A stretch of DNA of 64,000 nt from Vibrio nereis NBRC 15637 (GTDB lineage: Bacteria; Pseudomonadota; Gammaproteobacteria; Enterobacterales; Vibrionaceae): positions 1 through 64,000 of the forward strand of contig NZ_BCUD01000018.1 of assembly GCF_001591105.1 (NCBI RefSeq), read 5' to 3'. A program made the translations under genes and the position numbers. Below the pieces are notes generated by a model. That model searched no databases, was not told where the DNA came from, and worked only from the letters and a program-made list of their open reading frames with translations. This document shows, in pieces, positions 26,030 to 34,840 of this stretch; the stretch's first letter is position 1, and every line of letters starts with the position of its first letter.

Positions 26030-26206
26030 GCAAGCCCTATATTCTTATTATCTTTAGGCGATATATGATAAACCTCCTGCGCCTGAACCGCACTTATAAA
26101 TTCACGTAAGCTGAGCAAAATAGCGCCCATTTGTTGCTTACTTTTCCACTGCTTGCTTTTCATCCCCTTCCGGACACACATCCCCATAAAATACGTATGG
26201 TTTTAG

Positions 26207-26222
26207 TGTGACACTTTTCACG
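26207..26222. promoter_or_regulatory. CRP (cAMP receptor protein) box upstream of uhpT
   Basis: TGTGA-N6-TCACG at 26207-26222 matches the CRP consensus TGTGA-N6-TCACA at nine of ten positions. Catabolite control of uhpT is well known in enteric bacteria. The site is about 180 bases before the uhpT start. Confidence 0.75.
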
Positions 26223-26245
26223 CTTTTTATCAGTAAACGTTATTT

Positions 26246-26279
26246 CTAGGAATTTTTCCTAGCCGCTCTAAGCCGCTCT
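26246..26279. promoter_or_regulatory. Palindrome and tandem 10-mers, candidate UhpA sites
   Basis: A perfect palindrome CTAGGAA-TTT-TTCCTAG (26246-26262) runs into two copies of AGCCGCTCT spaced ten bases apart (26261-26269 and 26271-26279). Tandem spacing of one helical turn on one face suits a response regulator. The remaining 120 bases to uhpT show no other gene or strong motif. Confidence 0.5.
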
Positions 26280-26400
26280 CTCATGTGGGAATAAGCTCGC
26301 TTGTTTAATATTCGAGTCAGTCAAATGTAGCAAGAGCACGCAGCGTAACTTCTTAACGAAACAGCGTTGTGTTTCCATAAAAATTACAAGAGAGTTCACC

Positions 26401-27798
26401 ATGTTAAAATTCCTAGAACAGGTGCGAAAACCAACCCTCGACCTCCCAGTCGAAGCCAGAAGAAAGATGTGGTTTAAACCATTCATCCAATCTTACCTTG
26501 TGGTATTTATTGGTTATCTAACCATGTACTTGATCCGTAAAAACTTCAACGTCGCGCAAAACGACATGATCTCAACTTACGGGTTGTCTATGACGGACTT
26601 AGGTCTTATCGGCCTTGGTTTCTCTATTACTTACGGTATTGGTAAAACGGTTGTTTCATACTACGCCGATGGCAAAAACACCAAGCAATTCCTACCATTT
26701 ATGCTTATCCTTTCTGGCCTTGCGATGTTGGGCTTCAGTTTCAGCATGGGTGGTGGCAGCGCAAGCCTGTTCGCGATGGTGGCGTTTTACGCGCTAAGTG
26801 GCTTCTTCCAAAGTACGGGCGGCCCTTCAAGTTACTCGACCATTACTAAATGGACGCCACGTAATAAACGCGGCTCTTACCTAGGCTTGTGGAACATGTC
26901 CCACAACGTTGGTGGTGCGGGTGCTGCGGGTGTCGCGCTATTCGGTGCAAACTACCTGTTTGATGGCCACGTGATCGGCATGTTCGTTTTCCCTTCTATT
27001 ATCGCGATCATCGTTGGCTTTATTGGTATGCGTTTCGGTAACGACTCTCCTGAAGCTTACGGTCTGGGTAAAGTAGAAGAACTGTTTGATGAAGTCGTCA
27101 GTGAAGAAGATACGGCTGCTGAAGAAAACAAGATGACGAAGAAAGAGATCTTTGTAGAGTACATTCTTAAGAACAAAGTGATCTGGTTATTGTGCTTCGC
27201 CAACATCTTCCTTTACATCGTGCGTATCGGTATCGATCAGTGGTCTACGGTTTACGCATACCAAGAACTTGGCTTCTCAAAAGAAACGGCAATTTCAGGC
27301 TTTACCTTCTTCGAAGTGGGCGCGTTAGTCGGTACTTTGATGTGGGGTTACCTATCGGACTTAGCAAACGGCCGTCGTGCACTGGTTGCTTGTGTGTCAC
27401 TTGGTTTGATCATTCTGTCGCTTGAGTTCTACCAACACGCCACCAGCGAGTTCATGTACTTAGCCGCGCTGTTTGTCCTTGGCTTCTTGGTGTTTGGTCC
27501 TCAGTTGCTTATCGGTGTTGCTGCAGTTGGTTTTGTTCCTAAAAAGGCAATCAGTGTGGCAGATGGCGTGAAAGGCACGTTTGCTTACCTAATCGGTGAC
27601 AGCTTTGCGAAACTGGGCCTAGGTATGATTGCTGATGGCACTCCAATCTTCGGTTTAACCGGTTGGCAAGGTACATTCGCTGCGCTGGATACATCGGCCG
27701 CGATTTGTATCACGCTACTCTTATTTGTTGCCATCGCAGAAGAGAAGAAAATTCGCCAAGCGAAGAAGAAGCTTCAGCTAGCTGAAAACCAAGCTTAA
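26401..27798 (+). CDS. uhpT: Hexose-6-phosphate:phosphate antiporter UhpT
   Basis: Inner-membrane antiporter of the organophosphate:phosphate family (MFS fold), 465 residues, twelve helices. It imports glucose-6-phosphate and related sugars in exchange for phosphate and also admits fosfomycin. The N-terminal [20 protein letters not shown] has the conserved RKNF Arg. A second conserved stretch is [13 protein letters not shown] near residue 270. The central loop (about 220-245) is acidic. Unlike E. coli, where uhpT follows uhpABC, it precedes the regulators here and has its own promoter region with a CRP box. Cell role: growth on external hexose phosphates. Confidence 0.96.
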   Translation: MLKFLEQVRKPTLDLPVEARRKMWFKPFIQSYLVVFIGYLTMYLIRKNFNVAQNDMISTYGLSMTDLGLIGLGFSITYGIGKTVVSYYADGKNTKQFLPFMLILSGLAMLGFSFSMGGGSASLFAMVAFYALSGFFQSTGGPSSYSTITKWTPRNKRGSYLGLWNMSHNVGGAGAAGVALFGANYLFDGHVIGMFVFPSIIAIIVGFIGMRFGNDSPEAYGLGKVEELFDEVVSEEDTAAEENKMTKKEIFVEYILKNKVIWLLCFANIFLYIVRIGIDQWSTVYAYQELGFSKETAISGFTFFEVGALVGTLMWGYLSDLANGRRALVACVSLGLIILSLEFYQHATSEFMYLAALFVLGFLVFGPQLLIGVAAVGFVPKKAISVADGVKGTFAYLIGDSFAKLGLGMIADGTPIFGLTGWQGTFAALDTSAAICITLLLFVAIAEEKKIRQAKKKLQLAENQA

Positions 27799-27805
27799 TT
27801 AAATG

Positions 27806-27831
27806 GCGCGCTTTGCCTAGGTAAAGCGCGC
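27806..27831 (+). other. Hairpin between uhpT and uhpA
   Basis: A 9-bp perfect GC-rich stem (GCGCGCTTT with AAAGCGCGC) lies eight bases after the uhpT stop. It is followed by TAGATCATAAATTTT and not by a clean T-run. It may be a 3'-end stabiliser of the uhpT message or a weak terminator that lowers expression of uhpABC. Confidence 0.55.
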
Positions 27832-27940
27832 TAGATCATAAATTTTGGCGCTTTTATTGAGTATCATTGCAGTATTTTTTCTTTTGGCTCCGCATGGGGC
27901 TTATTGCTGTTTATGTTTCCCTCATATTTAGGTTGTTTTG

Positions 27941-28549
27941 ATGATTAACGTTGCCCTAGTTGATGACCATGTCATTGTACGTTCCGGTTTTGCTCAATTA
28001 CTGAGCTTAGAATCTGATATTACTGTTGTTGGCGAATTTAGCTCAGTCGCGGAAGCCAGGCTGGGCTTGCCTGCATCTGGCGCTCAGGTCGTGATTCTAG
28101 ATATCTCTATGCAAGATGGTAGTGGCTTGGATTTACTCAGTGAGATTCCAACTGGCATTGCTTGCGTTATGTTGAGCGTGCATGACTCTTCAACCATGGT
28201 TGAAAAATCATTAGAACTCGGGGCAAAAGGCTATTTAAGCAAACGCTGCAGCCCAGATGAGCTGATCGTTGCAGTACGAACCAGTGCAGCGGGCGGCTGC
28301 TACCTGACACCGGATATCGCTCTTAAGCTTGCGACGCCTAGCAATAAAGCGACAACACTTTGCCAACTGACTCGTCGCGAGAAAGAAGTGTCTCAATTAT
28401 TGGCCAATGGCTTGGACGTAAAAACCATCGCTAGTGAGCTTGGTTTAAGCCACAAAACGGTTCACGTTCACCGTGCTAATGCCATGGATAAGCTTGGCGT
28501 GAACAACAATGTAGAGCTCGCTAAATTGTTCTCGCAAGAGTCTTTTTAA
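27941..28549 (+). CDS. uhpA: Response regulator UhpA (NarL/FixJ family)
   Basis: Activator of uhpT transcription, 202 residues. The receiver domain (1-120) has DDH near the N-terminus, the phosphoacceptor Asp in [13 protein letters not shown] and the switch Lys in [10 protein letters not shown]. The C-terminal LuxR-type helix-turn-helix (about 138-198) reads [22 protein letters not shown] then [21 protein letters not shown]. The start is the ATG at 27941; the TTG three bases earlier is not needed. The stop overlaps the uhpB start by one base (TAATG), so the two are translationally coupled. Confidence 0.95.
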   Translation: MINVALVDDHVIVRSGFAQLLSLESDITVVGEFSSVAEARLGLPASGAQVVILDISMQDGSGLDLLSEIPTGIACVMLSVHDSSTMVEKSLELGAKGYLSKRCSPDELIVAVRTSAAGGCYLTPDIALKLATPSNKATTLCQLTRREKEVSQLLANGLDVKTIASELGLSHKTVHVHRANAMDKLGVNNNVELAKLFSQESF

Positions 28550-30048
28550 TGCGTTCGTATATTGTCACTTCAGTGTGCGGCGTATTCATGACCGCCTGTG
28601 CTTGGTTTTGTTTGTGGGTGATCGCCTATCACTTCGTTAACGATCCAGAAATGGCTATCTTGCTATTTCCGTTCGCCCTCAGACTTGGCATGACCTTACA
28701 CACTCGTACCATTTATTGGCCTGCGATTTACCTTGCCGAGTGGAGCCTGACCTTTGCATTAGCCGTTTTGCTCGACCAGCCTCAATGGCTCACTACCTTG
28801 GTCGCGAGTGTGTTGAGTATTCCTGTCACCTTTGTAGCCAAAAAGTATTACTACGGTGATCTAAACCGCCATGTAATGATCATGGCGATCGTCATTCTTG
28901 TGACGGCGTTTTTTAATGTGGTGGCGGTCGGCTTCCATGTGCCATCGCTATATATGATTTGGCTCGCGAGTATTTCTGGTGGGCTAATGTTGGTGCCGAT
29001 GTGTTATCTGTTGTGGAGCTACCTATTCCAAAGCCAATGGTCTCCGCTCACTTCTCATTTGATCAATAACACCGTGATTTTCAGAGTCCGCCATATTGTG
29101 CTCTATTCGGTACTTCTGGTTGGCAGTATCGTCATCCAGACAACCTTGCCAGAAGAGTTAAAACGTTTTGCACCCTTTTGCATGGCAATTCCAATCATTG
29201 TGTTGGCGCTACGCTATGGCTGGCAAGGTGCTCTGCTCGCGACCATGTTAAACAGCATGGCACTGATCGCGGCCCGAAGCGGAGTATCTAATTTAGAGAT
29301 TACCGACCTACTCTTATCGTTGTCTGCTCAAACCATCACCGGAATCGTGCTGGGGCTCGCGGTGCAAAAACAAAAAGACCTAAACCAACAATTACGTGGT
29401 GAGTTATCTCGTAATCAAAACCTTTCGCGTCAGTTGATCGAAGCCGAAGAATCAGTAAGAAGAGACATCGCACGTGATCTCCATGATGAGATTGGTCAGA
29501 ACATTACTGCGATCCGCACTCAAGCCAACATCATCAAACGAGTCGATAACATCGATATGAGTGCCCGCTGCGCGGATACGATAGAAAGCTTGTCTTTAAA
29601 CGTCTACGACACCACCAAGCGCCTGCTCGCCAAGCTTCGCCCCAAAGTGCTGGATGATCTCGATTTGAGAGAATCCATTAAACAACTGACTCGTGAGATG
29701 GAGTTTTCCAAATCTGGCACGGAGGTGAGTATTGAATGGAAAGGCAACGACGCTGGCTTGAGCGACATGCTCAAAGTCACCCTATTTCGGCTTTGCCAAG
29801 AGTCTCTCAATAATGCGGCTAAATACGCGCACGCTCGCTGTATCGAAATTGAGCTGGATATCGCGCATGAGGTTTCGCTATGGATCATTGATGATGGTGT
29901 TGGCTTTAAAGCGCAAGAAACCATGCAAGGCACTGGAGTGCGAGGGATGCAGGAGCGTGTCCATGCACTTGGCGGGAAAATGGTTATTCATTCTCTGAAT
30001 GAGCATGTCTCTGGAACTCAGATTCACATTACGTTACCTAAGGTGTAA
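28549..30048 (+). CDS. uhpB: Sensor histidine kinase UhpB
   Basis: Membrane histidine kinase of 499 residues that phosphorylates UhpA when UhpC detects external glucose-6-phosphate. The N-terminal MASE1 region (residues 1-270) has about eight helices. The H-box RRDIARDLHDEIGQNITAIRTQ near 305 is of the HisKA_3 class, followed by a small HATPase domain with ESLNNAAKYAHA and IDDGVGFK near 445. The reading frame overlaps uhpA by one base and is followed six bases later by uhpC, an arrangement conserved across uhp loci. Confidence 0.95.
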   Translation: MRSYIVTSVCGVFMTACAWFCLWVIAYHFVNDPEMAILLFPFALRLGMTLHTRTIYWPAIYLAEWSLTFALAVLLDQPQWLTTLVASVLSIPVTFVAKKYYYGDLNRHVMIMAIVILVTAFFNVVAVGFHVPSLYMIWLASISGGLMLVPMCYLLWSYLFQSQWSPLTSHLINNTVIFRVRHIVLYSVLLVGSIVIQTTLPEELKRFAPFCMAIPIIVLALRYGWQGALLATMLNSMALIAARSGVSNLEITDLLLSLSAQTITGIVLGLAVQKQKDLNQQLRGELSRNQNLSRQLIEAEESVRRDIARDLHDEIGQNITAIRTQANIIKRVDNIDMSARCADTIESLSLNVYDTTKRLLAKLRPKVLDDLDLRESIKQLTREMEFSKSGTEVSIEWKGNDAGLSDMLKVTLFRLCQESLNNAAKYAHARCIEIELDIAHEVSLWIIDDGVGFKAQETMQGTGVRGMQERVHALGGKMVIHSLNEHVSGTQIHITLPKV

Positions 30049-30054
30049 AGCAGT

Positions 30055-31407
30055 ATGTTGAAATTGTTACGCGCTAGCGAAGTGAATGTTTCACCAGTTT
30101 CTGATGAACGCGACAGCAGCCAAGTGGATCAACGTTATCGCTATTGGCGCTTGCATATCATGCTTGGCATGTACATTGGCTACGCTGGTTTTTACTTTAC
30201 CCGAAAAACCTTTAATTATGCGGCACCCGCTATGATTGCCGATCTTGGCCTGGATAAAGGCGATCTAGGATTGATCGGTACCCTTTTCTATCTGGCATAC
30301 GGTTGCTCTAAGTTTATTTCTGGGATTATTTCGGACCGTTCAAACCCTAGGTACTTTATGGGGATTGGCCTTATTGCAACGGGGCTAATCAACATCGCGT
30401 TTGGTTTTTCGAGCTCTTTGGCGGCCTTTATCGCGCTGTGGATTCTTAATGCTTGGTTCCAGGGCTGGGGCTGGCCATCTTGTTCTAAGCTGCTCACCAC
30501 ATGGTATTCACGATCTGAGCGCGGCTTTTGCTGGGCAGTTTGGAATACCGCCCATAACGTTGGAGGCGCGTTAATCCCTATCCTCGTCAGTTATTTAATC
30601 TTCCATTACAGCTGGCGCGAAGGTTTCATTATCCCTGGAATCATTGGCGTTCTTATCGGCGCTTTTGTCTGCTGTCGACTACGCGATAAACCTTCCACAC
30701 AGGGTTTACCTAGTGTAGGACAATGGCGTAATGATCCACTAGAGCTGGCCCAAGAAAGCCATGGCCAAGGGTTAAGCTACCTGGAAATCCTCAAATCTTA
30801 TGTATTCAGCAACAAATACATTTGGTTACTCGCGTTCAGCTATGTGCTGGTTTACATCGTTCGTACGGCGATTAACGACTGGGGCAACCTCTATTTAACC
30901 GAAGAACACAACTACAGCCTACTCAATGCCAATGCTGCACTTTCTATGTTCGAAATTGGCGGTTTTGCAGGCTCGTTGGTGGCTGGCTGGGGATCAGACA
31001 AACTCTTTGCGGGTAATCGCGGACCAATGAACTTGCTGTTTGCCAGCGGTATTTTCTTATCGGTGTCGGCACTTTGGTTGATGCCGTTAACCAACTTTGC
31101 GTTTCAAGCGGCAGGGTTATTTTCTATCGGCTTCTTTGTTTTTGGACCGCAAATGCTTATTGGCATGGCTGCAGCCGAATGTTCACACAAAGATTCTCCG
31201 GGCGCTGCAACCGGATTTGTCGGGCTTTTCGCCTATATGGGTGCAGCCTTATCTGGCTATCCATTGGCGCTGATTCTTGAAGCATACAGTTGGACGGGTT
31301 TCTTTATTACTATCTCCGTCTGTGCCGCAGTTATCGGCCTACTGCTGTTGCCTTTCTTGCAAGCGCAATCACCACGAAAACCTATCGAACCTAAACCTCG
31401 TTTGTAG
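30055..31407 (+). CDS. uhpC: Glucose-6-phosphate receptor/transporter homologue UhpC
   Basis: A 450-residue MFS protein homologous to UhpT that acts mainly as the receptor for external glucose-6-phosphate and controls UhpB. Twelve helices are visible, beginning YIGYAGFYFTRKTFNYAAP, which has the conserved Arg that binds the phosphate group, and YIVRTAINDWGNLYLTEE near residue 270. In E. coli UhpC the equivalent Trp-rich second region distinguishes the receptor from the transporter. It follows uhpB by six bases. Confidence 0.93.
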   Translation: MLKLLRASEVNVSPVSDERDSSQVDQRYRYWRLHIMLGMYIGYAGFYFTRKTFNYAAPAMIADLGLDKGDLGLIGTLFYLAYGCSKFISGIISDRSNPRYFMGIGLIATGLINIAFGFSSSLAAFIALWILNAWFQGWGWPSCSKLLTTWYSRSERGFCWAVWNTAHNVGGALIPILVSYLIFHYSWREGFIIPGIIGVLIGAFVCCRLRDKPSTQGLPSVGQWRNDPLELAQESHGQGLSYLEILKSYVFSNKYIWLLAFSYVLVYIVRTAINDWGNLYLTEEHNYSLLNANAALSMFEIGGFAGSLVAGWGSDKLFAGNRGPMNLLFASGIFLSVSALWLMPLTNFAFQAAGLFSIGFFVFGPQMLIGMAAAECSHKDSPGAATGFVGLFAYMGAALSGYPLALILEAYSWTGFFITISVCAAVIGLLLLPFLQAQSPRKPIEPKPRL

Positions 31408-31439
31408 ACCGCTTTAATTTTCGCCATTTCGGCTAACCC

Positions 31440-31464
31440 GTGAGTGGGGTTGACCTCCACTCAC
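31440..31464 (+). other. Hairpin downstream of uhpC
   Basis: An 8-bp perfect stem (GTGAGTGG at 31440-31447 with CCACTCAC at 31457-31464) lies between uhpC and manA. A run of six Ts follows about 20 bases later (31484), too far for a classic terminator, so this may be a partial terminator or processing site in a uhpC-manA transcript. Confidence 0.45.
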
Positions 31465-31515
31465 ACTCCTATTGATCACACCTTTTTTCTTCCGATTCAG
31501 TTCGGAGGGTTAACT

Positions 31516-31638
31516 ATGGACAAAATTCATGATTTTGAACGAAATTTCATCACATTGCTTCTTTCCTATGGAAAACAAAATTCAGAATTATGCTTGGGGC
31601 AGCGCCTCTTCTATGCACGATCTGTTTGGATTTTGTAA
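31516..31638 (+). other. Short out-of-frame open reading frame with the best ribosome site, overlapping manA
   Basis: GGAGGG at 31504-31509 stands six bases before an ATG at 31516. That frame reads 40 codons (MDKIHDFERNFITLLLSYGK...) and stops at 31638, inside manA. It is one base out of frame with manA. It may be a leader whose translation is coupled to manA, or the true manA start separated from the gene by a one-base indel in the T-run at 31534-31537. Confidence 0.5.
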
Positions 31639-32734
31639 CGAGAATAATCAACCACAAGCAGAAGTTTGGATGGGCACACACCCAAATGGTTGTTCGAGTG
31701 TTTGTGTAGAACAGTACTCAATGGCACTCTCTGATCTGATTAACATCGACATGCCAGCTTACCTATCAACAAAAACGGCGGCGAAATTTGGTGACTTACC
31801 CTTCCTGTTCAAAATTTTGGCGGCAGATAGTGCGCTCTCCATTCAAGTGCATCCAAGTAAAGAAGACGCAGAAACCGGGTTTGAAAAAGAGCAACAAGCC
31901 GGTATCCCACTAGACGCTGCACACCGTAACTACAAAGATCCCAACCACAAACCAGAGCTGGTTTACGCACTAACAGATTACCAAGCAATGAACGGTTTTC
32001 GGGAATACAAAGCAATTGTCGAGGCATTTGAGGCGCTAAACATCCCCGAACTGGAAGAATTAGTGACGGCATTCAAGCAAGAGCAAAACTCGTTGGGATT
32101 GGAACAGTTCTTCAGCCAGTTACTGACTCTGGAAGATGCGCAAAAGCGCAGCGCGATTGGTAAATTAGTCGAGTTTGCCCAGCACAAAGCGGGCAATGAA
32201 ATTTACGACCTGATCATCGAGCTATCCAAACAATACCCTGGAGATATTGGCCTGTTCGCGCCACTCATTTTGAATGTCATCACTCTAAAACCGGGTGAAG
32301 CGATGTTCTTAAGTGCCAGAACACCTCATGCTTACATTAAAGGCACTGGGCTAGAGATCATGGCAAATTCTGACAACGTGCTTCGAGCGGGTCTGACACC
32401 AAAACACATGGACGTCGATGAGCTGGTGAAATGCACAGACTTTGTACCAAAGCCGTTTGATAGCTTATGTTTGGCAGCCAAGACGCAAGGGTGCCAACAA
32501 GCGTACCCTATTCCTGTCTCGGATTTTAAGTTCGCTATCTTGCACCAACCTAATCGAGAGTTAGTAAACATCGAAAGTGCAGAGATACTGATGGCGATTG
32601 ATGAGGATTTAACCTTAATCGGCTCCAATGGAGAAAGCCTCACCGCCACTAAAGGCCAATCCATATTTGTGCCAGCGTATGCTAATTGTTACAAGGTAAC
32701 TAGCTCAGGGAGAGTCGCGCGCGCATTCAGCTAA
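31529..32734 (+). CDS. manA: Mannose-6-phosphate isomerase, class I
   Basis: Zinc-dependent isomerase converting mannose-6-phosphate to fructose-6-phosphate, 401 residues from the ATG at 31529. The cupin-fold motifs are present: QNYAWGS at the N-terminus, HPSKEDAETGFEKEQQAG with a metal-binding His, KPELVYALT near 145 and GEAMFLSARTPHAYIKGTGLEIMANSDNVLRAGL near 260-290. The start is uncertain: 31529 has no ribosome site at useful distance, the next ATG is 31571, and an in-frame TAA at 31511 rules out earlier ones. Standing after uhpC, it would feed imported mannose-6-phosphate into glycolysis. Confidence 0.93.
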   Translation: MILNEISSHCFFPMENKIQNYAWGSASSMHDLFGFCNENNQPQAEVWMGTHPNGCSSVCVEQYSMALSDLINIDMPAYLSTKTAAKFGDLPFLFKILAADSALSIQVHPSKEDAETGFEKEQQAGIPLDAAHRNYKDPNHKPELVYALTDYQAMNGFREYKAIVEAFEALNIPELEELVTAFKQEQNSLGLEQFFSQLLTLEDAQKRSAIGKLVEFAQHKAGNEIYDLIIELSKQYPGDIGLFAPLILNVITLKPGEAMFLSARTPHAYIKGTGLEIMANSDNVLRAGLTPKHMDVDELVKCTDFVPKPFDSLCLAAKTQGCQQAYPIPVSDFKFAILHQPNRELVNIESAEILMAIDEDLTLIGSNGESLTATKGQSIFVPAYANCYKVTSSGRVARAFS

Positions 32735-32756
32735 ACCACAATAATACGATGAAATA

Positions 32757-32786
32757 AAAAGAGCCATGCTATGACATGGCTCTTTT
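32757..32786. terminator. Bidirectional terminator between manA and fabH2
   Basis: A 12-bp perfect stem (AAAAGAGCCATG at 32757-32768 with CATGGCTCTTTT at 32775-32786) has T-runs outward on both strands and lies between two convergent genes. Confidence 0.93.
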
Positions 32787-32812
32787 ATCTACAAATTTAC
32801 AGTTCTAAAAGT

Positions 32813-33898
32813 TTACTGCGCTTTGCTTTTACAAAACTCAATCGCGGTTTCCAACAGCTCTAGCGCACTTTTATCACATTCTGGTAGCGCGGCGTCGCTC
32901 TTAGAAATCGGCGTCACACGTTCGCCCCACTTAATATGCCCAGCCCCCCAAGTAAGGCCTGCACCAAATGCAGCCAGAAGTAGGTTATCACCTGGTTTTA
33001 CAAAGCCTTGCTCAAGTGACTCACACAACGCAATCGGCACTGTCGCAGCAGAAGTGTTGCCGTATTTTTGGATGTTTACAAAGGCTTTTTCTTGCTCGAT
33101 GCCTGACAAATCACACAAGGTTTGAATAATGCGGATATTCGCTTGGTGCGGGATCACCACATCCACTTTATCTGTCGTCAGTTCACTGCGCGCCAACACA
33201 CTTTGCGCCGCTGAACCCATGCCGCGTACCGCACGCTTAAAGATCTCTTTCCCGACGAAGTTGAAATCCCAGTAGCCGTTGTCCGCAGCAAAGCGATCCA
33301 TGCAAGTACCAAATTTAGGCACTGAAAGAATATCGCGCCCTGCTGAGTCACAACCTAACTGCGCATGTTGCAAACCGACCTGCTGCTCTGTTCGGCTTAG
33401 TACCACTGCACCTGACCCATCACCGAATAACACCGCAGTGTCACGTTTAGTCCAGTCGATGAAGAACGAAAGACGCTCGGCACCAATGACAACCGCGTTT
33501 CGGTAGTTACCAGCCTGAATCAGGCGAGTGGCGGTTTCCAAGCCATAAACAAAGCCAGTACAAGCCGCATTGAGATCGAATGCAGCAGCTGCTTTGATGC
33601 CTAGGTTTTGAGAAACTTTAGATGCGATATTAGGAATCAGAGAATCTGGCGAACAGGTCGCCACAATTAAAACATCCACGTCGTCTGCACTGATACCTGC
33701 ACAAGCCAGTGCGTGCTGCGCGGCAACCGTTGCCATATCAGAAGTGTTTACATGGCTGATACGACGGTTCTCGATACCTGTACGAGTGCGGATCCATTCG
33801 TCTGACGTATCAAGAAACGTGCTTAAATCTTCATTAGAGAGCGTAGCTGGCGGTAGACACTTACCCCAACCGGTAATTTCTGCGTAAAAAGAAGTCAT
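32813..33898 (-). CDS. fabH: 3-oxoacyl-ACP synthase III, second copy (FabH2 type)
   Basis: Condensing enzyme that starts fatty-acid synthesis or elongates a short acyl primer with malonyl-ACP. The 361 residues include the thiolase-fold catalytic triad: Cys in [11 protein letters not shown] near 117, His in [11 protein letters not shown] near 260 and Asn in [11 protein letters not shown] near 292. The protein is longer than the usual 316-320-residue FabH of the fab cluster, which matches the FabH2 form carried on chromosome II of V. cholerae. It diverges from trxC across 131 bases, as in that species. Primer preference cannot be read from the sequence. Confidence 0.9.
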   Translation of the reverse strand: MTSFYAEITGWGKCLPPATLSNEDLSTFLDTSDEWIRTRTGIENRRISHVNTSDMATVAAQHALACAGISADDVDVLIVATCSPDSLIPNIASKVSQNLGIKAAAAFDLNAACTGFVYGLETATRLIQAGNYRNAVVIGAERLSFFIDWTKRDTAVLFGDGSGAVVLSRTEQQVGLQHAQLGCDSAGRDILSVPKFGTCMDRFAADNGYWDFNFVGKEIFKRAVRGMGSAAQSVLARSELTTDKVDVVIPHQANIRIIQTLCDLSGIEQEKAFVNIQKYGNTSAATVPIALCESLEQGFVKPGDNLLLAAFGAGLTWGAGHIKWGERVTPISKSDAALPECDKSALELLETAIEFCKSKAQ

Positions 33899-34029
33899 TC
33901 TGAGCCTTATACTTGTTATTTCTTATTTGAGTCACTCGACACATCAAAGTATAACGACCCTTTACCTCTAGTGTCATCTGATTGAAAATATAAACATCAC
34001 ACTTAAATACAAAAAAGCAGAGAAAAGTC

Positions 34030-34464
34030 ATGTCTACATTTAATACTCGCTGTCCGTCTTGCTCAGGCGTAAACCGTGTTCCTACAGAGCGCATTTCAGA
34101 AAGCCCGAAATGCGGCAAATGCCAAGCTGCACTTTTAGACGGTGCTCCCATTGAAGGCACAGAGCTAAACCTAGACGCCATTTTGCAAAGTGATCAGCCT
34201 GTTGTTATCGATTTCTGGGCCCCATGGTGTAACCCATGTGTTGGCTTTGCCCCTGTCTTTTCTGACGTTGCCGAAGAACGCTCACAAAGCGTACGATTTG
34301 TAAAAGTAGATACAGAATCTCAGCAAAACATAGCCGCTAAATACCAGATACGCAGCATTCCAACAGTTATGGTGTTTAAAAATGGCAAAAGAGTCGATGT
34401 TATTAATGGTGCTTTGCCAAAAGGTCAATTTAATCAATGGTTAAACCAGGCTTTGACTAAGTAA
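34030..34464 (+). CDS. trxC: Thioredoxin 2 (TrxC) with WCNPC active site
   Basis: Cytosolic disulfide reductant of 144 residues with an N-terminal zinc ribbon (CPSC near residue 9 and CGKC near 29) followed by a thioredoxin fold. The active site reads VIDFWAPWCNPC; the usual WCGPC has Asn in place of Gly. The cis-Pro is in IRSIPTVMVFKNG near 116. The zinc ribbon identifies it as thioredoxin 2 and not thioredoxin 1. The altered residue between the redox cysteines would be expected to change the potential. A strong terminator follows. Confidence 0.94.
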   Translation: MSTFNTRCPSCSGVNRVPTERISESPKCGKCQAALLDGAPIEGTELNLDAILQSDQPVVIDFWAPWCNPCVGFAPVFSDVAEERSQSVRFVKVDTESQQNIAAKYQIRSIPTVMVFKNGKRVDVINGALPKGQFNQWLNQALTK

Positions 34465-34491
34465 TACAGCCATTACTTATCTATTTTTCTT

Positions 34492-34523
34492 AAGCCCTAG
34501 ACACTTAATTCTAGGGCTTTTTA
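34492..34523 (+). terminator. Rho-independent terminator after trxC
   Basis: A 10-bp perfect stem (AAGCCCTAGA at 34492-34501 with TCTAGGGCTT at 34510-34519) leads into TTTTTA. The following 300 bases before the MFS gene show no gene; a short CGATAAA/TTTATCG hairpin lies at 34547-34565. Confidence 0.9.
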
Positions 34524-34840
34524 TTACACTTTTGTCACACTAAGGTCGATAAATAGTTTTTATCGTCAAGAGTAAAAGTTTTCGTTTTACCTTCTCTTCG
34601 TTTCGCTCCATATTCCTGCGCAAAACCCGTTCATTTTTATGCCAATCTAGGTAGGTTGTCGTTCGTCGGTTAAGCAGGATCAATTGCTGAAAACAGGCAT
34701 GGAGTAAAGCCAGCTCGCAGTTCTTATTTACGTTGATGCTCCGTCATCAGCGTTTCTGTGTTTTCAGTGATTTGCCAACGAACCAAACAACCTGAATTTG
34801 ATTGGTGTTACTTAACCTTCAACATCTTGAGGCTACGACG

